DNA of 15,745 bases from Spongospora subterranea. Taxonomy: Eukaryota; Endomyxa; Phytomyxea; Plasmodiophorida; Plasmodiophoridae. Location of the stretch: assembly GCA_900404475.1 (NCBI GenBank), contig OUQQ01000495.1, forward strand, positions 1-15,745. Direction: 5' to 3'. The translations under genes and the position numbers were made by a program. Shown here one piece after another: positions 7,904 to 15,745 of the stretch. The notes beneath the pieces are model-generated. The model did no database searches. It was given only the letters and a program-made list of their open reading frames with translations, and was not told the DNA's origin. Position 1 is the first letter of the stretch. Each line of letters begins with the position of its first letter.

Positions 7904-10900
7904 TTACAAGTGGAATCGAAATGAATTGAAGACGCCATTAAGAGTAAGAACATGATCATTGAGTCCATAAATTCTGGGAGGTACGTTCATCCGCTGAAGT
8001 GATTGCCTCATTGACCTGTCTACTTATCAGGAAAGAACATCTGCATTGCAGCATCGACCTTACCTCGCGAACTGCTGTTCTGAACACCAATCCCGCGCTT
8101 GCCTTATTTCTTCGAAATCAACCGATCCAGAGAGGGAAATCTCTTTGGAATTATCTTGCCCGATATGAACAATACGGTAGGGGAGCACAACTAGAGCTGG
8201 AACAAAGGATTGGGTTCCCCGCTTACCTCGCATGAGATCAAGGCAACATTCAAACGATCTCTTGAACAAGCTTTCCCTCATATCGTATCGTGCATCCTGG
8301 CCGAGAGTGTCTGACCAGTCTATCAGCGCGCCGACTAACGCCGAGGCGTATATCAAAGATACACGCTTATCGCGTCGTGGACGAACAACATTATTGTAGA
8401 TAGATTCAAGTTCTTCCCAATTCCCCAATATTCGACACAGTAACAGGCTGGCCAACAGACAATCCTCTTCCGCTGTGTCCAGTTTCGGGTCAAAGATAAG
8501 TGCTCGAACGAATTCTGAGTCGGTTGCCGTCGGTGAGAGAGAGCCCTTACGAAAGCGAATACGTCGCACACGGGACTTATCGTTAATGAACGAACTAAGC
8601 TGAGACACAGCTTGATTAGCGAGATCGTGCCGTCCTGACAAAACCACTTCTGCTAAACGGAGAGCCGGTCGAAAGAATTCGGGATCATCGAGAAAGCATT
8701 GGACGATCGTGGAGATGCACTTTCCCATTGGAGTCTCATAATCTTCCAACGGGCTTTCCAGATATGTTTGTATGAACAAACGACCGTTAGTTGATTGATT
8801 GTGATTTAAGAACTTCATCAGGATCACTTGCTTACAGTAAAGAGCATCAGGAATTGTAACCGATGCCGAATCATATAAACGAAGTATTTCGGAGGTTTGT
8901 CCTTCATTTGAAGCATCGATGCCAAATCGATATTGATGCACTAGAGCAGATATATAACACATTCTAGGCGTTGATGGAATCTTGTCCAAAATAGATTGTA
9001 CGCGATTTGCCTGCAATTCACACGAGACGTTGAATTGCACCAATAAAGCGGAGCTACTGACCCCTAAAGTGTTGAATCTGAAAACGAATTCCAGAAGCCG
9101 CAATTCAATGACAAGAAGATCCTCCAAGACCTTTTGTTGATTAATGCATGGGTCTGGACGATGAATAAGATTCAGTTCGGGGACGTCCTCAGAGCAATTC
9201 TTCAACAAAAACAGGGTCCGCAGAAAACAACGACGAGCTTTGAAAATCGGAGCAAAGTACTGTGAAAACCGCTCTGTGCTGTCGTTTCGAGTTTGCTGGG
9301 AAACAGGTTCATCTGATGTAGCTACTGGCGATAATTCTAGAATAGTAGATTCAACACCAGCAATGAACGCAATCTTTTGATGAATGAATGCCCACGCCAA
9401 TCGATACCATGATCTGATACGATTGGGATGAAGACGCAAATCGATTTGAAGCAGGTCGCTGGCGGTCGTGAGATCGACAATGGCTGCAGCAGGAACCCTG
9501 GACGAAAATGAGCACAAGGAATGGGAGTCTGTTAAGAGTTGAGCATAAAAATCGTAATAACGACCATAAAGTCGTATATCTCCAGAATAATGTCCCACGA
9601 GTGGCAACATCCGTCCATCCTGGGCCGATTCATCATTCAAGAATGAGCTGATATAATCACAGGAAGGCATGAGATCAGTGGGAATTCCAATTAAAGAACG
9701 CAGCTGCCTCAGCAACGGTAGTATACGCAAATCGAAATCGGATAAATCGTTCAAGTCAATGATGAGGGCGCGGTTCCTTTCACAATATTCCAAGAGCCGC
9801 AGCGGCTCATCGGGGGGCAATTGTCGACCCGTGAGATTGACGATGCCCTCTCGGTCATGGCATTCATGACGCGGATCCGTCAAACCGTATATACATGAAT
9901 AACACGATCCAATGTGAAATAATCGCAAACTCTCGTCCGACAAATCTTCAGCAAAAGTGTCGTTGTATAGGAAAACGTTCAGCACGTTGCGAAGAAACAA
10001 ATAATCCCGGGAACAACATAATTTGAAAGACGCTAGGAATATGTGGCAAGCGTTGAGAATCTCAAGTTGAGAATAGGGAGAAAGGGCGATTACCGGATCG
10101 AAGAGACAGATGGTCAGTACTAACGCCAAAGTGATATTGCTCAGATATTCTTCTTGGGCGCCGATCTGGATGATGTAGGAAAGGGAGTTGGCTAACGCCC
10201 GAATAACAGCCATTGTCAACGAATCAGATAAAGAACTGGGAATCCTGAGATCTCGCGCCTCATTAATATATTCCGACAAACATCGATCAAAAAGAGAGAG
10301 TTCGGACACTGGGGTTTCAATTGATGGAGAATAGGCAAGAAGAAGATGGCATCGCAATGATAACAAGAGAACTGAATCTGCCTCCTTCGACAGATGATAA
10401 TCGTACAAAACCCTTAATGCTTGCAGCTGCATTGCAGGTGGTACATGTTGCAAAACGCATTCCTCTTTCATGATCGCCTCTGTTAGAGAAGGAATGGAAT
10501 CAGTATCACCGAAAATTGCGTTTTCGCACAACTCCCAAACGCGGAGCAATAGTAGCTTCTTCCCAATGATTTCAACCGAAATCGAATTGTCGAACCGGCA
10601 ATTATACCTTGAAATAGTTGAGCTCGTCGGCATCTCAGACATCAACTCCAAGCAGTAGTTAAGGTCAGCCATAGCATTGATCCTATCGTTAAAATGAATA
10701 TGCCACAATGCCGAAAGCCACAAGTGGCGAATAATAAAATCTCGATCGTCTGCTTTTGACATGTTCGCCACGTTAAGAGCCCCGTCTGTAATATTAGTGT
10801 TGCTTAAAGACTGCATCAATTGGTGCATTTTAACCAGTTGGGGTAATTCTCGACTGCTTGGATTACTATGAATCTGATCAAGCAACAGCTCCGCTTCAAG

Positions 10901-12433
10901 AAGCATTCCAATGCGAGAACATATACCTGATGAGTACTTTGAGAGCGTGTCTGAAATGGATCGCATCTGATCTGGAGACAACGAGTTTGGCTGATGAATA
11001 CTAATAAAAACCCAGAGTGTCGACAGTACAGAAATCAGACCACTATTCTGACCAGAAACCAAATTGATAAAACTTAATACGTCCACATCTTCCTCATATG
11101 ATGGAACCGAATCGTTGCGATCAGAAGGATTTTCTGATTGGGGAGGTTCAGTGAGAGTTTCGAAAACGATTCCGGATGAGTCCAACCGGACCCTTAGACG
11201 AGGCAGTATTTTGTGCAGAAAGGCTGACAAAGATGCTTTACATTGAGAAGAATCTTCAGAATCATTTGAGCACTGTGATTTTGATGGACTTAAATGAACT
11301 AGCGAATCGGAATTAGAACTTTCGTTTTCTGCACACATGTTACAAACAATTAGCAGTGTGTTTCACAAAGTGGAGTATGGCGATTATGAATACTGACGCA
11401 AATGGCTATGCACACTAACTTGAGATGAACCTGCTGCCAAGGGCGAACCGGCATCCGGCAATGAGGGTTCATCATCGTGCATTCTGGCTTCAATCTGGAT
11501 GGTAATGGGCGCGGTCAAAGCTTCTGTCGGTTGCCCTAATAAAAACTCCCATTCATAATCGAGTTTGCATAACTTGCAAATATTACTTTGAGCAGATAGA
11601 AGCGCAAATTTCTCCAATAAAAAGTCCACCAAACCGCCGAAGCATAAATGAGTTTCCGAAGACCACAGTAGATCTCTGGACTGGACAACATTTGGTCCTT
11701 CGCAATATCGCCGCCTTTTAACAGCCACAAAATCATTGCTATGGTTTGCCTAATCATCATGAACGGATTTGTCATTCAACGGTGATCAGGGTTCTAGAAA
11801 GAACTTACCCAATTTTCTTCAAGACTAACTGCCCGCCCGGACCATTTTGAGGCGACACAGAAATTTCCATATTGTGATAATCGTGCGAACCCCTCATTAT
11901 CTCCTGATTCGGACAAAACCTCCAAAAGATTCGCTATGGCGTTTTCATCTTGGGGGCAGATTATCAAACATCGCTCGAAGCACTGACGCGCCAGTGACAG
12001 CAAGTCCAATCGGCGAGCGCACTCCCCGATTTTTATTAGCAGCGATGATTCTGAGAAAACAAAATTGGCCGCTCAAGCAGCATTCTTGAATCAACGGCGC
12101 CATACCATTCCATCCATTATCGCCAATCTGGGCCGCAACAACGTAGCAGTTTAGGCCTGAAATCAATCTGTTCTTCTTTATGTGAAGCGCACCAAGGTTT
12201 TTCAACGCTAGAATTTTGAAAGTTGATGCCGATTTTGGGATATCTGAGGTTTGCGCGTTCACTAGCTCGTGATCTATGACAGCTTGATATTGCAGTTCCG
12301 CAGCATCGGCATCGCCAGCTGCATCTGACTGCAGTGCAGATTCGTAAGCCTTGCGTAGCTCGCCGAGGATGGCTTCCAATCCGCCGCCATGATCAGTAGA
12401 TGTGTCACGACCGAACGCTGCGATTTGCGCCAT
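7904..12433 (-). CDS. HIR3: HIR3/CABIN1-like subunit of the HIR histone chaperone complex
   Basis: On the minus strand exons are 12433-12106, 12050-11809, 11749-11398, 11328-8064 and 8015-7904, encoding about 1,432 residues. Introns of 55, 59, 69 and 48 nt are all GT-AG (GTATGG, GTAAGT, GTCAGT, GTAAGG donors) and keep frame in phases 1, 0, 1 and 2. The start is the ATG opening MAQIAAFGRD. Removing the first intron creates LLIKIGECARRLDLLSLARQ, which aligns with the CABIN1 repeat ending in LWYKIGHVALRL. TPR-like helices follow around residues 65-180. Near residue 510 comes LWLSALWHIHFNDRINAMAD, and near 937-955 HPNRIRSWYRLAWAF, matching the CABIN1 segment CPNRFDSWAGMALA. In the family this is the large scaffold of the HIR complex, which deposits H3.3-H4 independently of replication. 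Orthology rests on these motifs and TPR layout. The last exon (37 codons) is the weakest part. The long CABIN1 C-terminal tail is absent. Confidence 0.8.
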
Positions 12434-13181
12434 CCGACCGCAATCACTGTCTCAAACTGTCAGAGCGACGCGGTTTTTGTAATGCAGGTGGCAGCCAGAT
12501 GCTCCAAACTACAACACAATCCGGGGCTATAAACCTAGAATAGGGATATCAGTCGGTGACAGTTGCAAGAGACCACCCCCATAGATAACGGACTGCAGAC
12601 TGCTGAGGAGTTGTGGTGATCGTCAATGGCGCCGAGGCTGATGGATATTCCAACCGACTATCGCTGGTCTGTATAATGTGGTTCCCGTTCAACCGATCAT
12701 ATCAAATACGGATTGAGGTTCTCACAGCTTATCCGCACAAACGATTCTCAAGTGACGCTGAATGATCAAGATGTACATGACGATCAGACATGAGTGTCCA
12801 GTAAGGCACTGCAAGAAACGTGAACAGGCCATTTCCGATTCACACAAATCCCGTGTCTACGTTTGTTCCATGATCCCAACGGTCATCGCAGTCCCTACGG
12901 ATAATCTGTTCCACTCAACGACAGGCACTGAATGTCTCCCATTGATGCGACCTGCTGGACATTTCGGTTACACAGCGATAATGGATCTGGACATTTGTTT
13001 GCCTAGTGAGAGCGCTTGCCGGTAGAGCAGCCATTGGCCCATCGCTCTGGGTAATCTGGCGGTGTGTCAGTAACATGAAATCTGCCACCTCTAGCACGGA
13101 CCAATATCGACTGCGGCCACTTGAGTTCTTCACACAAAGGATCGTTCTCTGCTGAAACCACATCCTAATTCTATCACCAAT
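12434..13181. promoter_or_regulatory. Divergent intergenic region between HIR3-like and LCB1 genes
   Basis: These 748 bp separate two start codons pointing away from each other, so promoters for both are expected here. I see no TATA box or other site I can name. A plus-strand frame is open at about 12762-13025. It could be joined to an ATG at 12627 through two intron-sized GT-AG segments, but the product has no recognisable domain. A 110-codon minus-strand frame at 13247-12915 overlaps the LCB1 start and is probably chance. Confidence 0.5.
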
Positions 13182-15113
13182 ATGAATCTGTTGCAAACCA
13201 CCCATGGTCTTTGCGCAGTCATTGTAGCATTCTTTGCACAGATGCAAACCGTGCAGGCACAGCCGTCCCTGTCAGTGATGTTGAGTTCAACGCAGCGGTT
13301 CGTTTCTCCCTTTTTGAATGGGCTGGAAGAGTCATTTTACAAAAATCCTGGGCACGTCATTCTAGAAACAGTCTGCATCCTGACAATATTGTTTCTGATT
13401 TTGCATCGACGGCTTGACCCGAATTCCAAAGAATCTGAGAAGCTTTCGGAAAAGGTAATCAACGACGAACGATAGTCATTATGTAAATATGGCAAATGAA
13501 GAGCATGACACGATTGTTTTTTGGTTTTTTAGGAGGAGTTGGAATTGATTCGTGACTGGGTCCCACTGCCTTTGGTTAGCGAAACGGCCAAACAATTTAC
13601 AACCCGCGTAGTTTCATCAACAACGAGTGACGGATGTGTCAATATTATTGGATGCAAAGACAAGAAGCTCAATATGACATCATTCGATTTTCTCGGTCAG
13701 TTTGAAATAGGCTGTCTTCAGATGCCGCGTTGAAAATTGGCAAAAGGATTAGGGAATATTCAGGCGTTTAAGGATAAATGTGCAAAGACCATCGTAAAAT
13801 ACGGTATTTTCAAAAAAGTCAAGCGTCATCAGAAAAATTTAAGCTGAGATCAGGGGTCGGCGCGTGCGGGCCTCGAGGGTTTTATGGAACAGTATCACCC
13901 CATCTTTTATTTGAAAATGAAATGGCAAAGTTCATGGGCACTGAAGCAGCCATTCTATACTCAGACGGGCTGGCGACGTTCAGCAGCGTGATTGCTGCGT
14001 TTTCAAAGTCAGGTAAAATTTACACAACGTTGTAACTTCCAAACATGTGTCATAATCCCTGATCCAGGTGACTTGATAGTATGTGACGAAGGAGTGAGTT
14101 ATGATATCCGTTGCGGAATCAAACTGGCTCGAAGCCGGGCAATTTTTTTCAAACATAACGACATGAATGACTTGAAAGAAAAACTTACGGAAATAGAAAA
14201 CCAGGAGCGTATAATTCCAAAATGGTCTCAGCATCGTCGCTTCATTATAGTCGAAGGGCTTTATCAAAATACGGTTAGAGTTGTCGTGCACTAATATTGG
14301 CGTCTGACTGAAGATTTAGGGGAATATATGCCCACTAGATATTGTTGTTTCTTTGAAAAAACAATATAAATACCGCATTATGATGGATGATTCCCTTGGG
14401 TTTGGGGTGCTTGGAGAAACTGGTCGCGGAACATGTGAAATGCAAAAAGTCGATGTTAAAGACGTAGATATTTGGTGTACAAGATTGGACACAAGTCTGG
14501 CTTCTGTAGGAGGAGTATGTTGCGGAAGTTTAGAAGTTAGGCACATTAAGATCGTTGTAGCATGCAATGTCTGAGTAATGAACCGAAATACCAGGTCGTA
14601 AAGCATCAGCGCCTTTCCGGAGCAGGATATGTGTTTTCTGCAAGCTCGCCTATGTTCACCTGCACTGCTGCAATAGAAGCGCTGAGATTCATCGACAAGC
14701 AAAGGCGACTCTGTGCCCAAGTTCGAAGCAATTCGAAATTTTTAAGACACATCATATCAAAACGATTATCTGGAAAATGTACAGTAACAGGCGATATTGT
14801 TTCACCGATAGTTTACCTCAAATTCGCCTCCGAGGTACCCATCCAGCGTTCTGCTCTAAATTTTCATCCATTCGTATTCTAGGGAAACTCGAGTCATATT
14901 ACGGAAACATATCAGTTTGCAGCTGAACATGTATTTGAGTGCTTCGACACCATTGTTGGAGTCTCTACCTTTAGCGAAGGAGAAACCATTGCTCCAGAAC
15001 CGTCCTTGAAAGTCATCGTTTCTGCTTCTCACACATCTGCCCAGTTGGAGACGCTGGTTAAGAATCTTGGTAGTACAATTGAGGAGGTCGTTAAGCTGCA
15101 TGGTAAAAAATAA
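13182..15113 (+). CDS. LCB1: Serine palmitoyltransferase subunit 1 (long-chain base subunit 1)
   Basis: Eight exons (13182-13454, 13533-13695, 13753-13803, 13854-14012, 14068-14273, 14320-14535, 14595-14834, 14883-15113) give 512 residues; human SPTLC1 has 473. Introns are 46-78 nt, GT-AG, phases 0,1,1,1,0,0,0. The enzyme joins serine and palmitoyl-CoA, the first step of sphingolipid synthesis, in the ER. A membrane segment lies near residues 59-75 ([18 protein letters not shown]). Then come [30 protein letters not shown] at 161-175 (C167 equals human Cys133, mutated in hereditary sensory neuropathy), [41 protein letters not shown] and [14 protein letters not shown]. At the place of the PLP lysine the sequence reads TSLASVGG, without lysine, as expected for the non-catalytic subunit that pairs with LCB2. 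The first 30 residues are an extra hydrophobic stretch; later methionines could be the real start. Confidence 0.95.
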
Positions 15114-15114
15114 A
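15109..15114 (+). terminator. Probable poly(A) signal overlapping the LCB1 stop
   Basis: AATAAA spans the TAA stop codon of LCB1 (aaaaaataaagc). An overlap of signal and stop is compact but possible. No second hexamer is seen in the next 50 bp. Confidence 0.35.
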
Positions 15115-15136
15115 GCAACTCAAGTTTTCATATAAT

Positions 15137-15745
15137 CGACGCTTCAAATTGTATTGATAAAGCGTTATAAATGCAAACTCTTTGAAAATTTGTTGTCGTC
15201 CTCACCAGCGGACTACCTACCGGTGACTCAAAAGGGCAAGAGCACGCGAAATTGGTTTCGGAAAGAGAATGTCCGCAAATGGTTGGCAATTGTTGAACTT
15301 CTGACAGAACTGACTGCAATACCGAAATCCGAAAAGTTTTTATTCGAGAATGGGGAAGAAGACAGGTTGGTTGAAAAGAAGATTCTGTCCAAGTACATCG
15401 AAATAGGCGATCGTTTCGCGAAGAAGAGTTTGCAGCTGCCATTGGTTTTCTCTACCGACCAGTTAAGCGCGCAGAAAGCAGCCAGAGTTGCCAAACGGAC
15501 CGTCGCAGTACATGTACAGATCGAACGCATCGTCTACCAAATTCATCCTCCACTCGCAAGCTTGGAGCACCCCTCAAGAACGTAGAGCAAGAAGCATTTG
15601 TGGCTGACCTGGTCAAGAGGCGATTTGAGCAAGGCTGTCCGGCGTCATTTGAAGAGGTAATCACCGGATGTAGGGTCTCCTTCAACGATGTGGTCAAGTA
15701 CCCAGAGTTCCAGAAAAACCTGAAGGACGATAAATTCCTCCGAGT
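15137..15745 (+). pseudogene. Probable transposase fragment with a CENP-B/pogo-like DNA-binding stretch, cut by the window edge
   Basis: Two overlapping plus-strand frames look coding and neither contains a methionine. The first is open from about 15139 to 15585. It includes NWFRKENVRKWLAIVELL and a possible helix-turn-helix, LSAQKAARVAKRTVAVHVQI. The second opens after a TGA at 15372 and runs off the window. It reads TRKLGAPLKNVEQEAFVADL, then VKRRFEQGCPASFEEVI, then FQKNLKDDKFLR, which resembles the second DNA-binding helix-turn-helix of pogo/Tc5-type transposases and CENP-B. The frame change, without room for an intron, suggests a frameshifted, decayed element. An exon of an ordinary gene whose start lies elsewhere is the alternative. 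The catalytic DDE region would lie beyond 15745. I cannot find the left terminal inverted repeat, since its partner is outside the window. Confidence 0.4.

Noticed and set aside
12434..13181. tRNA gene in the divergent spacer (a ggttcccgttcaacc stretch suggested a B box)
   Set aside because: No acceptor stem or anticodon arm could be paired around it.
12915..13247. Minus-strand frame of 110 codons overlapping the LCB1 start
   Set aside because: It is antisense to the well-supported first LCB1 exon, shows no domain, and has cysteine- and arginine-rich chance composition.
15128..15697. Three overlapping minus-strand frames of 81-104 codons
   Set aside because: They overlap the transposase-like plus-strand reading and each other in different frames, with no recognisable domain.

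Overview
This window comes from the nuclear genome of a eukaryote, most likely a unicellular one. Its genes are broken by many short GT-AG introns. I place 22 introns of roughly 46 to 83 nt, each keeping the frame of the protein it interrupts. The genes lie close together and their products are eukaryote-specific: a peroxisomal import RING protein, a serine palmitoyltransferase subunit, a HIR-complex protein and a tandem HMG-box protein. Stops inside the introns fit the standard genetic code, and all six complete genes end in TAA. I cannot name the species from the sequence.

Layout. 1-348: a tandemly repeated AG-rich element and other non-coding sequence. 349-1575 (+): intronless coiled-coil protein of unknown function. 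1737-5071 (+): six-exon coiled-coil protein of about 1,004 residues, also unknown. 5407-6652 (+): PEX12 in six exons, with the RING domain in the last one. 7203-7721 (+): two-exon protein with two HMG-box-like domains. 12433-7904 (-): five-exon HIR3/CABIN1-like protein of about 1,432 residues, convergent with the HMG gene. 13182-15113 (+): eight-exon serine palmitoyltransferase subunit 1 (LCB1/SPTLC1), divergent from the HIR3 gene across a 748-bp spacer. About 15137-15745 (+): coding-like sequence without a methionine, running off the right edge, with a stretch resembling the CENP-B/pogo-type DNA-binding region; probably a decayed or partial transposase.

The genes do not form one pathway. PEX12 acts in the peroxisomal receptor-ubiquitination complex, LCB1 in sphingolipid synthesis in the ER, and the HIR3-like and HMG-box proteins in chromatin. 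The two neighbouring coiled-coil genes may be structural and are the least explained part. I see no rRNA, tRNA, CRISPR array or prokaryotic operon. The most useful result is the set of spliced gene models, because several terminal exons (such as the PEX12 RING exon and the last LCB1 exon) have no start codon of their own.
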